Source: Collinsella aerofaciens (GTDB lineage Bacteria; Actinomycetota; Coriobacteriia; Coriobacteriales; Coriobacteriaceae). Taken from it: DNA of 64,000 bases. Both the position numbers and the translations under genes were made by a program. Each line of letters starts with the position of its first letter. Position 1 is the stretch's first letter. The DNA lies in the NCBI RefSeq assembly GCF_015670745.1, contig NZ_JADPCH010000002.1, positions 1 to 64,000 on the forward strand, written 5' to 3'. Under the pieces are notes generated by a model. The model did no database searches, was not told where the DNA came from, and was given only the letters and a program-made list of their open reading frames with translations. Of this stretch, positions 16,275 through 24,332 are shown piece by piece.

Positions 16275-17086
16275 AGCGTTGCAGCTTTCTCGCTCAAAAC
16301 CGATACCTGGGATTGCAGCACGTCTTGCGAGCGGTCGCCAGATTCAAATCTCGTGCCGTACAGGAAAAACTCAACGTTGCCCTTGGCACCATGAATGGGC
16401 GACACGCACACATCGACCGGGAACAGCCCCTTGGCAGCAAAGAGCTCAACCGCCACCACGAGCGTATCGCGGCGCACGGCGGGATCGGTCACAATGCCGC
16501 CCTCGCCCACCAGCGCAGCCGGCGCCTCAAACTGGGGCTTTACGAGCGTGCAAAAAGAACCTGTAGGCGCCAGGCACGCCAGCACCGCATCGATAATGTT
16601 CGCGATGCTGGTAAACGAGACATCACACACAGCCAGGTCGATGGCACCGGCATAGCCAAGCTCGGGCAGCTGCGTCACGTTGGTGCGCTCATGCAGCGTC
16701 ACGCGATCGTCCTGACGCAACGACCAATCGAATTGGGCGCGACCCACGTCCACCGAGACAACGGTCGAAGCCCCGCGCTTGAGCAGACAATCGGTAAAGC
16801 CGCCGGTAGAGCAGCCCACATCCAGACAGGCAAGGCCCGTCGGATTGATGTCAAAAGCATCAAGCGCGCCTTCGAGCTTAAGACCGCCGCGGCCAACATA
16901 GGGAATACGGCCCTTCACGTGCAGGGGCAAACCGGGCGTCACCTTAAGGCCCGGGGAGGTCAAACGCTCGCCACCACTCGAGACCAAGCCGGCCATAAGA
17001 GTGCGAAGGGCATCCGCGCGATCGGCGCAGATGCCCTGTGAAATCAGTTCGTCATCGAGACGCACACGTTTCATGAATGCCATCAA
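16271..17086 (-). CDS. tlyA: TlyA family rRNA 2'-O-methyltransferase / S4 protein
   Basis: A 267-271 residue protein with an N-terminal S4 RNA-binding domain (residues about 5-65) and an FtsJ-like SAM methyltransferase domain (LDVGCSTGGFTDCLLKRGA near residue 90, CDVSF near 155). TlyA proteins methylate 2'-OH groups of 16S/23S rRNA. The start is uncertain: TTG at 17086, ATG at 17083 or ATG at 17074 (MKRVRLDDEL); homology favours the last, but no good Shine-Dalgarno is seen for any. It follows xseB by 23 bases or more and overlaps nadK. Confidence 0.88.
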   Translation of the reverse strand: MMAFMKRVRLDDELISQGICADRADALRTLMAGLVSSGGERLTSPGLKVTPGLPLHVKGRIPYVGRGGLKLEGALDAFDINPTGLACLDVGCSTGGFTDCLLKRGASTVVSVDVGRAQFDWSLRQDDRVTLHERTNVTQLPELGYAGAIDLAVCDVSFTSIANIIDAVLACLAPTGSFCTLVKPQFEAPAALVGEGGIVTDPAVRRDTLVVAVELFAAKGLFPVDVCVSPIHGAKGNVEFFLYGTRFESGDRSQDVLQSQVSVLSEKAATL

Positions 17087-17109
17087 CCATTCGTATCCGG
17101 AGATGCGGC

Positions 17110-17349
17110 CTAGCTATCCTGGGATTCGTTTGCCGCATCCTCATCGTATTCCTGCTCGAGCTTGTCGGCCTCACGCGGCGTCAGCTCAAACTTGTCGACC
17201 ATATCGACCGCGCGGGAGCCAAGCTCAATCGCTTCGTCAAACAGATCGAGCGAACGCTCCAAGGAGGTATCCTTGGAGCGAACGGTAGCGATGATCTGGT
17301 CCAAGCGGTCCGAGATCTCGTCGAAGTTGCGGACGGAACCCTCTGGCAT
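17110..17349 (-). CDS. xseB: Exodeoxyribonuclease VII small subunit
   Basis: A 79-residue helical protein that in known systems binds the XseA catalytic subunit to degrade single-stranded DNA. The family pattern is clear: SVRNFDEISDRLDQI, then DTSLERSLDLFDEAIEL, with an acidic tail of about 20 residues. It begins 2 bases after the nusB stop. In many bacteria xseA sits just before xseB; here nusB takes that place and no xseA is found in the window. Confidence 0.9.
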   Translation of the reverse strand: MPEGSVRNFDEISDRLDQIIATVRSKDTSLERSLDLFDEAIELGSRAVDMVDKFELTPREADKLEQEYDEDAANESQDS

Positions 17350-17351
17350 GG

Positions 17352-17936
17352 CTACTCCTCGACGGAGTCGACAACAGCCTCGGCGGCGTCCGAATCCTCG
17401 GCCAGCACGCCAGCCTCAGCCTGGGCAACCGCAACCTTGGCGGCCGCCTCGGCAGCCTGGGCCTCCTCGCGAGCGCGATCCTCGGCCAGCAGCTCCTGGT
17501 AAAGGTCCTCGCCCGGCAGCTCCTCGCTGCGAGCAATCTTACCCAGCACGCCGTTGACGAACGACGCGGACTGGTCGGTGCCATAGGCCTTGGCAAGCTC
17601 GACGGCCTCGTTGATCACGATGGCGTCCGAGACCTCCTCATCGGTGAGGAAACGCATCTCGTAAACGGCGATACGCAGCAGATTGCGGTCGGCGCCGGGC
17701 ATGCGCATAAGATCCCAGTTCTTGGCAACGGAGCGCAGAGCGCAGTCGATGCGGTCGATATGCTCGTAGGCGCCGCGGCAAAGCTCAAGCGCATAGGGGT
17801 CGAGGGGACCCTTCGAGATCAGGAAATCACCCTCGAGGACGCGCTCGAGCGGGCTGTCCGTGGCCTCGGCCTGGAACAGCAGCTGCAGCGCCTGACTGCG
17901 GGCAAGCGTACGCCCGCGATAAACCTTAAGGCTCAA
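17352..17936 (-). CDS. nusB: Transcription antitermination factor NusB
   Basis: Binds boxA RNA with NusE (S10) to promote rRNA antitermination. The 194-residue protein has the all-helical NusB core at residues 8-145 (RSQALQLLFQAE, ADRNLLRIAVYEM, NEAVELAKAYG, FVNGVLGKIA). A roughly 50-residue Ala/Glu-rich helical tail follows (AREEAQAAEAAAKVAVAQ), which E. coli-type NusB of about 140 residues lacks. It follows asp23 by 3 bases and abuts xseB. Confidence 0.94.
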   Translation of the reverse strand: MSLKVYRGRTLARSQALQLLFQAEATDSPLERVLEGDFLISKGPLDPYALELCRGAYEHIDRIDCALRSVAKNWDLMRMPGADRNLLRIAVYEMRFLTDEEVSDAIVINEAVELAKAYGTDQSASFVNGVLGKIARSEELPGEDLYQELLAEDRAREEAQAAEAAAKVAVAQAEAGVLAEDSDAAEAVVDSVEE

Positions 17937-17939
17937 AGG

Positions 17940-18302
17940 TTACTCCTTGGGGAAAACGAGGCCGTCGATGCAAACGTCAACGCGCTCGACCTCAACGCCA
18001 ACCTGGGCATCGATGGCGGCGACCACTGCGGCGCGAACGGCCTCGGCGAGTTTCTTGAACGGATAGCCAAAGAACACCACGACACGCACGGTGAGCGCGA
18101 GCTTGTCGCCGACGACCTCGGCCTCGACCGCCGGCTCGGAAGCCGGGGCCTTGGACGAGAGCATCATGGAGACAAGGTTGGTGGCAAGGTCCTTGACGCC
18201 AACGGAGGCGATGCCCTCGACATCGGACACGGCGCGCGAGACGATGGCGGTCAGAACATCGGGCGAAATGCCGATACCGTCAATCTTGATTTCCTGGGGC
18301 AT
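17940..18302 (-). CDS. Asp23/Gls24 family envelope stress protein
   Basis: A 120-residue Asp23-domain protein: GISPDVLTAIVSRAVSDVEGI is the family start and the rest alternates strands and helices typical of the domain. In staphylococci such proteins lie at the membrane and respond to envelope stress. Located between efp and nusB, as yqhY is in Bacillus, where the gene is linked to fatty-acid synthesis. A second, partial Asp23 gene is at the right edge of the window. Confidence 0.88.
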   Translation of the reverse strand: MPQEIKIDGIGISPDVLTAIVSRAVSDVEGIASVGVKDLATNLVSMMLSSKAPASEPAVEAEVVGDKLALTVRVVVFFGYPFKKLAEAVRAAVVAAIDAQVGVEVERVDVCIDGLVFPKE

Positions 18303-18326
18303 GAGTCCTCCTAGAAGAGTTGGTTG

Positions 18327-18890
18327 CTAGACGCGGGAGACGAACTTGCCGTCGCGGGTGTCAACCTTGATGACCTCGCCCTCGTTGAGGTACATGGGGA
18401 CCTGGATGACAGCGCCGGTATCGATCGTGGCCGGCTTGGTGGAACCCTGGACGGTGTCGCCCTTAAAGCCCGGGTCGGTCTGGACGATGGTGGTCTCGAT
18501 GAACATCGGCGGGGTCACGCCCATGAGCTCATCGTCGGCGAAGAGCAGCTGGCAGACGTCGTTCTCGCGCAGCCACTTGGAGTTCTCGCCCACCATGTCC
18601 TCGGGAACGGGAACCTGCTCATAGGACTCGTTGTCCATGAAGATGTAGTCGGTGCCATCGTTGTAGAGGTACTGGAACTCACGGGTGGTGAGCATGACGC
18701 TCTCGAACTTGGTGCCGGCGTTGCAGGTGTTCTCGACGACGCGGCCGCTCTTGATGTCGCGGGTCTTGTAGCGCACAAACGCGCCGCCCTTGCCCGGCTT
18801 GACATGCTGGAACTCGACGATGGTGTAGACCTTGTCCTTGATGCGGAGACCGAGGCCGTTCTTGAAGTCGGCGGTAGAAATGGTAGTCAT
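18327..18890 (-). CDS. efp: Translation elongation factor P
   Basis: Relieves ribosome stalling at polyproline stretches. The 187-residue protein has all three beta-barrel domains. The tip residue is K34 in VKPGKGGAF, the site modified in many bacteria; the enzyme for this is not visible here. The C-terminal signature TKPATIDTGAVIQVP is complete. The start MTTISTADF is preceded by GAAAGG. It is downstream of pepP, the usual pairing, but a terminator lies between them, so it has its own promoter. Confidence 0.96.
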   Translation of the reverse strand: MTTISTADFKNGLGLRIKDKVYTIVEFQHVKPGKGGAFVRYKTRDIKSGRVVENTCNAGTKFESVMLTTREFQYLYNDGTDYIFMDNESYEQVPVPEDMVGENSKWLRENDVCQLLFADDELMGVTPPMFIETTIVQTDPGFKGDTVQGSTKPATIDTGAVIQVPMYLNEGEVIKVDTRDGKFVSRV

Positions 18891-18982
18891 AGCGACCTTT
18901 CTTGTTATGGGCAGAACGCACAAGCGTCCAAATTACATACGACAGAAATTATACACTTGCAGACGGCGCCTGCAGCGAGCGC

Positions 18983-19027
18983 ATAAAAAGAGAACGCGGG
19001 GCGTCCGAATCGATCCGAACGCCCCGC
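18983..19027 (-). terminator. Terminator of the Xaa-Pro peptidase gene
   Basis: On the minus strand CGGGGCGT pairs with ACGCCCCG, with an inner TCGGATC/GATTCGG pairing, followed by CGTTCTCTTTTT. Confidence 0.82.
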
Positions 19028-19050
19028 CCCAAACTATCTACCGAAGTAGA

Positions 19051-20181
19051 CTAGCAGTCGATAACGTGCAGGTCGTGCGGGGTCTTGGTGAAGGGCTCGT
19101 AGCCGTTCTCGGTGACCACGCCGTAGTCCTCAAGGCGCACGCCGCCCACGCCGGGCAGGTAGACGCCGGGCTCCATGGTGACAACCGAGCCGATCTCGAT
19201 GGTGTTCTTGCTGCGGTTGAAGTTGGGCAGCTCGTGGATGTCGATGCCCACGCCGTGGCCCAGACCATGGTTGTAGTAATCACCATAGCCGGCATCGCCG
19301 ATGATCTTCTTGGAAAGCTTGAAGATGTCGTTACCCTCAACGCCCGGATGGATGGCGGCGACGCACTCCTCGTGCGTGCGGCGCACGAGTGCGTACAGGT
19401 CGAGCTGCTCCTGGGTGGGCTCGCCCATCACGACAGTGCGCGTCATATCGGAGCGGTAATCGCAGTAGCCCGCGCCGTAATCCATGAGAACGAAGTCGCC
19501 CTTCTCGATGACACGGTCACTCGGCACGGCATGCGGGTTGGCGGTGTTGGGGCCGCTCGCCACAATGGAGCCGAAGGCCAGGCTGTCGGCGCCGTTGGCG
19601 AACATAAAGTTCTCGAGCTCGTTGCGAACCTGCTTCTCGGTCATACCGGGCTTAATAAAGCCGAGCATGTGCTGGAAGGCGGCGTCAGTGATCGACTGTG
19701 CATGGCGCATGAGCTCGATCTCCTCGGCATCCTTGATGGCGCGCATCTTGCGGATGTCGTCGTGCATCAGCGGCAGCATGCAGGCGACGGAACGGTCCTC
19801 CAGGCCGCGCTGAATACCCTGGTAGAAGTTAATCTGCATATCGTCCTCGACAGCACAGACACGGCACTTGTTAGCCGCAATCTTGCCGGCGACCCAGCCG
19901 GGGATGGTACCCTCGTCCATGTCGTAGACCCAGGGGCTGCCGGCGGGCGTGTTCTCCTCAAAGCTGTTGAGGTAGCGCGAGTCGGTGTGGAACAGGCACT
20001 GGTCGACCGTAATAAACGCAGCGTGCGGGAACTCGAAGGTGTAGTCGAAGACGCCCTTCACGCCCGTAAGCCAACGAAGGTTGGCCTCGTCGCGCACCAC
20101 GATGGCATCGTAGCCACGCTCGGCCATCAGGGCACGGACACGCTCGATACGACCGGCAGGACCGGCAGCAAACTCAGACAT
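19051..20181 (-). CDS. pepP: Xaa-Pro aminopeptidase (M24 family)
   Basis: Removes an N-terminal residue next to proline. The 376-residue metallopeptidase has a creatinase-like N-domain (1-135) and the pita-bread catalytic domain. Metal ligands are visible as MDYGAGYCDYRSDMTRT (two Asp), HGLGHGVGIDIHE (His), VTMEPGVY (Glu) and VRLEDYGVV (Glu). The start MSEFAAGPAG has AAAGGAATCTGC upstream. It follows the aroB-like gene across a 130-bp gap with a possible folded RNA, and precedes efp as in Bacillus. Confidence 0.92.
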   Translation of the reverse strand: MSEFAAGPAGRIERVRALMAERGYDAIVVRDEANLRWLTGVKGVFDYTFEFPHAAFITVDQCLFHTDSRYLNSFEENTPAGSPWVYDMDEGTIPGWVAGKIAANKCRVCAVEDDMQINFYQGIQRGLEDRSVACMLPLMHDDIRKMRAIKDAEEIELMRHAQSITDAAFQHMLGFIKPGMTEKQVRNELENFMFANGADSLAFGSIVASGPNTANPHAVPSDRVIEKGDFVLMDYGAGYCDYRSDMTRTVVMGEPTQEQLDLYALVRRTHEECVAAIHPGVEGNDIFKLSKKIIGDAGYGDYYNHGLGHGVGIDIHELPNFNRSKNTIEIGSVVTMEPGVYLPGVGGVRLEDYGVVTENGYEPFTKTPHDLHVIDC

Positions 20182-20199
20182 GCAGATTCCTTTCTTGTT

Positions 20200-20278
20200 G
20201 TCTCAAGATAGACGGGACGGGTCTCAACCGAACGACGGAATCGCATGCGATCCGCAACCGATTGAAAACCCGCCCCTC
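20200..20278 (-). other. Structured intergenic stretch between aroB-like gene and pepP
   Basis: On the minus strand GGGCGGGT pairs with ACCCGTCCC over about 70 bases, with CAATCGG/CGGTTG helping the outer stem and a 12-bp palindrome ATCGCATGCGAT (20240-20251) at the centre. It has no T-run. It may be a weak terminator or leader structure. Confidence 0.4.
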
Positions 20279-20313
20279 AACATGATACGAAAGACGATGG
20301 AAGTCAATAAATC

Positions 20314-21423
20314 TTAGAGAAGTTCTTTACGAGAAGCCAAGTAGGCGTGAGCATGGCGCTCAAGAACCTCGTCCTCAACGTTCGTTAGGCGAATTGCGCC
20401 GAGTGCCGCGGGCAGCGGCAGCATGCTGCGGTTTGAGCGCGCGAACTGCTGTCTGCGGAACTCCTCGATATATGCGGCAGGCTCCAGATCGAAGGCAAGT
20501 TCCTCGATACCAAAGTCCTCCAGACAGTCATCGACCTCAAAGACGTAATCGATATCGAAGTCGCAGGCGTCGTGGGCAAGGCGCGCCTCAAAGCGCATGC
20601 CCTCGGACAACAGCTGGTAGGCAGGGACCTGCGAAGCGGCATCGCCCAAGCAAGCGCGCAAGGTACGCTCCCCCGTCTTGCCAAAATCGAGCGCATGGCG
20701 GGCGCTCGGGTTCGTGGCCATCAGTACGTCCTTGCGAGCAGTCTGAGACCATTGAACGGCATTGACGAGCGCGACCTCCTCGCCCGCGAGAATCTCGGGG
20801 ACGGTCTCAATAAACTGATTCCAGCGGGACTTGCTGCTCGAAAGCATGGTGCCAACAAGTACCGCATAGCCGAGCTTGAGGTCCTCGGGGTCCGCCTCGC
20901 GAACAAGATCGAGGTCACACACGACCAAACCCGGTTCGGGACGGAACGCGATAGCGGGAAGCGCATTGGCCGACGAGGCGACAAGCGGCTTCATGGTCGT
21001 CGCGACCGTGAGCATGGCGTCGAAGGTCGTCGGCAGCAGCGCGCACTCGGTTCGGCCACACCACTGGTTGGCGCACCAGCTAACAACCGAGCAGGTTGCG
21101 GCATCGCCAACGGCGACAACCAGATCGTCGCAGGTAACGCCGTTGGCAGACAGGGCGCCAAAGATAGCATCAGCATCGGCCAGCGTGGCACCAGCAGGCG
21201 AAACCTCGAGGACTAGCGGCGACACGGCAAAACCGGCGTCGACCAGCGCATGCTCGACGACTTCACCAAAACGCTCGGATGTGGCGGTGTTCCAAACGAC
21301 CATCGCGCGCTTAGGCTTGCCCACGGCCGAGGCAAACATACGCGACAGCTCATCGAACGCACCCAATCCGACACGGACATCGACGCTGCGGTTTTGGAAA
21401 TTGATCAGTTGACGGCGAATCAT
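20314..21423 (-). CDS. 3-dehydroquinate synthase-like protein, active site degenerate
   Basis: By position next to aroK and by overall pattern (VVVWNTATSERFG, PTTFDAML, EDLKLGYAVLVG, ARHALDFGKTG) this 369-residue protein belongs to the AroB family, which makes dehydroquinate from DAHP with NAD and a divalent metal. Several catalytic motifs are altered. The metal site FGHTxGHA reads FGKTGER, so both histidines (expected near 249 and 253) are Lys and Arg. The VDSSVGGKT motif after PTT is absent. The HGEAVA motif reads LSEGMRFE. The glutamate of the EVIK motif is kept. It starts with ATG overlapping the aroK stop. It is full length and not frameshifted, so either it has a new role or the pathway is non-functional. 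Confidence 0.75.
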   Translation of the reverse strand: MIRRQLINFQNRSVDVRVGLGAFDELSRMFASAVGKPKRAMVVWNTATSERFGEVVEHALVDAGFAVSPLVLEVSPAGATLADADAIFGALSANGVTCDDLVVAVGDAATCSVVSWCANQWCGRTECALLPTTFDAMLTVATTMKPLVASSANALPAIAFRPEPGLVVCDLDLVREADPEDLKLGYAVLVGTMLSSSKSRWNQFIETVPEILAGEEVALVNAVQWSQTARKDVLMATNPSARHALDFGKTGERTLRACLGDAASQVPAYQLLSEGMRFEARLAHDACDFDIDYVFEVDDCLEDFGIEELAFDLEPAAYIEEFRRQQFARSNRSMLPLPAALGAIRLTNVEDEVLERHAHAYLASRKELL

Positions 21424-21953
21424 AGCAGCCCACGCTCCAAAAGCATCTCGGCACAAAGGTAGGAAACGTCCTCGAAGGACTTGTTGCGAATATCAAGGGT
21501 AAGGTCGGCAGCCTGGCGATACAGCGGACGGCGATGCTCAAACAGGCGCGCGGCATGCTCAGGCGAGCGGAAATCGGGGCGCGTGTCGGACCGACGAATC
21601 TGGCGAATCGAATCCTCGAAGTCGCCCTCGAGGTACACGCACGTACCCATTTCGTGCATCAGCTCAATATTCACCGGTGTCTCGACGATACCGCCCCCGC
21701 ACGAAACCAACAGGCTGCGCTCACTTTGGAGCGAACGGAGCGCCGAGGTCTCGAGCTCGCGAAAACGATCCTCGCCCTCGGTCTCAAAAATCTCGGTTAC
21801 CGACTTGCCGCAACGGCGCACGACCAGGCGGTCGGTATCGATAAAACGCCGCTTGAACATGGTGCCGACGTTGCGCGCGAGCGTCGACTTGCCCGCGCCC
21901 AAAAAGCCGATAAAGAAGATATGGTCGCAGCCGTGTTTGGTGTGCTGGGACAT
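21420..21953 (-). CDS. aroK: Shikimate kinase
   Basis: Phosphorylates shikimate at the 3-OH. The 177-residue protein looks intact: Walker A GFLGAGKST, the DTD metal/shikimate motif, FRELE, CGGG, the lid arginine in DTRPDFR and the adenine-binding RRPLYRQAA. The start MSQHTKH follows the YqeG-like phosphatase closely and its end overlaps the aroB-like gene by 4 bases, so the two are coupled. It contrasts with the degenerate neighbour. Confidence 0.93.
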   Translation of the reverse strand: MSQHTKHGCDHIFFIGFLGAGKSTLARNVGTMFKRRFIDTDRLVVRRCGKSVTEIFETEGEDRFRELETSALRSLQSERSLLVSCGGGIVETPVNIELMHEMGTCVYLEGDFEDSIRQIRRSDTRPDFRSPEHAARLFEHRRPLYRQAADLTLDIRNKSFEDVSYLCAEMLLERGLL

Positions 21954-21961
21954 AGCGAGAC

Positions 21962-22459
21962 CTATTCCTCGCAGGGAAGGTCGCGCAGGGCCCGGCGCTC
22001 AAAGATACGGAAGATCTGCGTATACCACAGGTCCTGCGTCGCCTGCGGCTTTACCAGGATGGTATCGACGCCGGCGAAATTACCGCTCCACACGTCAGTG
22101 TAGAGCTGATCACCGATCAGCACCGCCTCGTCGACCGTGGCGCCGAGGCGCTTAAGACCCGCCTTGAGGGCAAACGGCGCCGGCTTCATGGCGTGGCTGA
22201 TGGCCTCGAGTCCCAGCTCGCGTGCTGATGCCATGACCTGGTCGCGATGCCAGTTGTTGGACACCATGCACAGCTTAAAGCCTTTGGCGCGGGCGGTATC
22301 GAGCCAAGCGGAAACCGCGGCGGGAACCTGCTCGGTGTCGCGCGGCACCAGGGTGTTATCGCGATCGAGCAGAATGGCGCGTTTGCCGTCGGCCCAAAGG
22401 GTATCAAGGTCGATGCGATCGACCGAGGCAACGTAACGTTTGGGGCTAAAAATCCTCAT
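21962..22459 (-). CDS. YqeG-family HAD phosphatase
   Basis: A 165-residue HAD-superfamily IIIA hydrolase. Motif I is LLDRDNTLVP, motif II is VSNNWH, motif III the lysine in KPAPFALKAG, and motif IV IGDQLYTDV. YqeG proteins are related to phosphatidylglycerophosphate phosphatases, though the substrate here is unproved. The start MRIFSPKRYV overlaps the mltG stop (TAGCATG). The open frame extends further upstream, but only in an out-of-frame overlap with mltG. In Bacillus yqeG also sits near the shikimate genes. Confidence 0.85.
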   Translation of the reverse strand: MRIFSPKRYVASVDRIDLDTLWADGKRAILLDRDNTLVPRDTEQVPAAVSAWLDTARAKGFKLCMVSNNWHRDQVMASARELGLEAISHAMKPAPFALKAGLKRLGATVDEAVLIGDQLYTDVWSGNFAGVDTILVKPQATQDLWYTQIFRIFERRALRDLPCEE

Positions 22460-22460
22460 G

Positions 22461-23894
22461 CTAATTCCAAGACTGTTGATGCTCTTCGTAGGTTTGCGAG
22501 AAGTACTCCTCGTCCTGCGTAATGTAGAAATACAGGTCATCAGAGTCGGTCGGCTCAAGGGTGGCCTTGAGCGCCTCGAGCGACGGAGAGCAGATGGGCG
22601 TGGGCGGCAGGCCCTCATGCTTATAGGTGTTATACGGACTATCGCTCTGCAGGTCGTCGGCGGTAACCTCGCCACCGGTGACATACATCATAGTCGCATC
22701 GCTATTGAGATAGCGCAGGCCATCGAGCTTGCCGGCAAGGCGGTTGTAGAAAACCGAGGCCACATGCGCACGTTGATCGGCGTTGAGGCCCTCGCGCTCA
22801 ACGATAGAGGCCAAGTTGATGATGTCGTAGTCGGACATCTCCACACCGTAGCGTTCCTTGATCTTGGCTTCGCAGCTCGCAAAGTCAAGCGACTTGTACT
22901 CGGTCTTAAACTGATCGAGCATAGCGCGAATCACGCCATCGGCCGTCGGCGAATCACCCAACGAATAGGTCTTGGGGAACAAGAAACCCTCGAGCGAATC
23001 GTTGGCGGCGCCCTTAAGGAAGCTATAGTCGTCCACGTAGTTGGAGGCCTTGGCCTGGTTGAGGAAGTCTTCCTTAGAGATGCTGTCGTAGGCCTGGGCC
23101 ACACGGTCGGCGACTTGATCGACCGTCAGGCCCTCAGGGATAGTCAGCGCACTGGAGCCCGCGTTGGGGCCTTCCATGAGCTGCTGAACAACCTTGGTCG
23201 CATCCATGAGTGTGGTGAACGAATAATCACCAGGCTTGAGCGACATATCGGCGTTGAGCTTTTTCACCGCCGCATAATAATCCTTGGGATTTTCGACGAT
23301 ATGGTTCTCGGAGAGAATCGAGGCGATAGTATCGCCCGAAGCACCATCGGGAATGGTCACCGTAACCTGCTGACCAGCCGTGACCTTCGTATCCTCACCG
23401 GCAAAGAAGCCCTTGACGGCCGGCACGACAAAGAATGCGATCGCAGCAAGCGCGAGCACCGACACCACAACGCCGATGATCATCGGAACCGGAGAACTCT
23501 TCTTTTGAGCACCGCGACGAGCATGCGTGTTGTAGCTCGAGCGGGTCGCCGGAGCAACGCCATGCGAACCGCGAGCGTGATGCGAATGCGATTGAGGGGC
23601 CTGAGTTCGCTGGGTAGGTGCCTGCTGCTTAAAGCGGGTACCGCCTGCTGGCTGGGCCGTACGAGCAGTGGGCTGCTGAGCCGCGTGAGAAGCCGAATGC
23701 TGAACCGAACGAGCAGAAGGCTGCTGACCCGTCCGTTGAACAGGTTGGGCCGAATGAGAGAAGGACTGCGCCGGGCGCGCGGCAGGCTGAGCTGCACGCT
23801 GCGTCGGCTGTGCCGGACGCTGGCCAGGCTGGGCAGGGCGCGACGCCGGCTGCCGTGTACGATTCTGCTGGCGCGGATCGGAAGCGCTAGGCAT
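22461..23894 (-). CDS. mltG: Endolytic murein transglycosylase MltG
   Basis: Cuts nascent peptidoglycan strands and so limits glycan length. The 477-residue protein has a cytoplasmic N-terminal region of about 110 residues that is almost wholly Gln, Pro, Arg, Ala and Ser, with repeated PAQ/TAQ units. One membrane helix follows (IIGVVVSVLALAAIAFFVV), then the extracellular YceG domain with the catalytic glutamate E366 in ASIVEREG. The start MPSASDP has GAGGAGG 6 bases upstream; it overlaps the ruvX end. The low-complexity N-terminus is far longer than in E. coli MltG and may interact with division proteins. Confidence 0.92.
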   Translation of the reverse strand: MPSASDPRQQNRTRQPASRPAQPGQRPAQPTQRAAQPAARPAQSFSHSAQPVQRTGQQPSARSVQHSASHAAQQPTARTAQPAGGTRFKQQAPTQRTQAPQSHSHHARGSHGVAPATRSSYNTHARRGAQKKSSPVPMIIGVVVSVLALAAIAFFVVPAVKGFFAGEDTKVTAGQQVTVTIPDGASGDTIASILSENHIVENPKDYYAAVKKLNADMSLKPGDYSFTTLMDATKVVQQLMEGPNAGSSALTIPEGLTVDQVADRVAQAYDSISKEDFLNQAKASNYVDDYSFLKGAANDSLEGFLFPKTYSLGDSPTADGVIRAMLDQFKTEYKSLDFASCEAKIKERYGVEMSDYDIINLASIVEREGLNADQRAHVASVFYNRLAGKLDGLRYLNSDATMMYVTGGEVTADDLQSDSPYNTYKHEGLPPTPICSPSLEALKATLEPTDSDDLYFYITQDEEYFSQTYEEHQQSWN

Positions 23895-24315
23895 GCGAAA
23901 CCTCCTCGTTTTTACGATCGAGCCACGTCTGCAAAAACAGGCTGGCGGCAATCATGTCGATCTTGCCCCTCATCTGCTTTTCGTTGAGTCCCTGCTCGCG
24001 CAGGATACGCTTAGCCTCTTGCGAGGACAGACGCTCGTCCTCAAACTCCAACGGAAGATCGAGCTCGTCGGCAATCTTTTGCGCCACAGCGGCAACGCGC
24101 TCGGCCTGAGGGCCGGGCTCACCGGCCATGGTCAGGGGACGTCCGCTTACCAGGATGTCGGGCTCATAGTCCTCAACCAGGTAGCGGAACGTCTTGGCCA
24201 TACCGGTGACCTCGGCAGCCGGAAGCACCTTGACAGGCATCGCCATCTTGCCATCACGGCTCGAGACGGCGATGCCAATCCTGGTCTCCCCTATGTCCAG
24301 CGCGAGCGCAACCAC
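23887..24315 (-). CDS. ruvX: RuvX/YqgF family Holliday junction resolvase-like protein
   Basis: A 142-residue RNase H-fold protein thought to process pre-16S rRNA or Holliday junctions. Acidic catalytic residues are in LALDIGETRIG near residue 7 and FEDERLSS near residue 95. GTG start, with AGAAG upstream. It lies 17 bp after alaS and overlaps mltG, an alaS-ruvX-mltG order common in Gram-positive bacteria. Confidence 0.92.
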   Translation of the reverse strand: MVALALDIGETRIGIAVSSRDGKMAMPVKVLPAAEVTGMAKTFRYLVEDYEPDILVSGRPLTMAGEPGPQAERVAAVAQKIADELDLPLEFEDERLSSQEAKRILREQGLNEKQMRGKIDMIAASLFLQTWLDRKNEEVSHA

Positions 24316-24332
24316 AGCGACTTCTTAGATTC

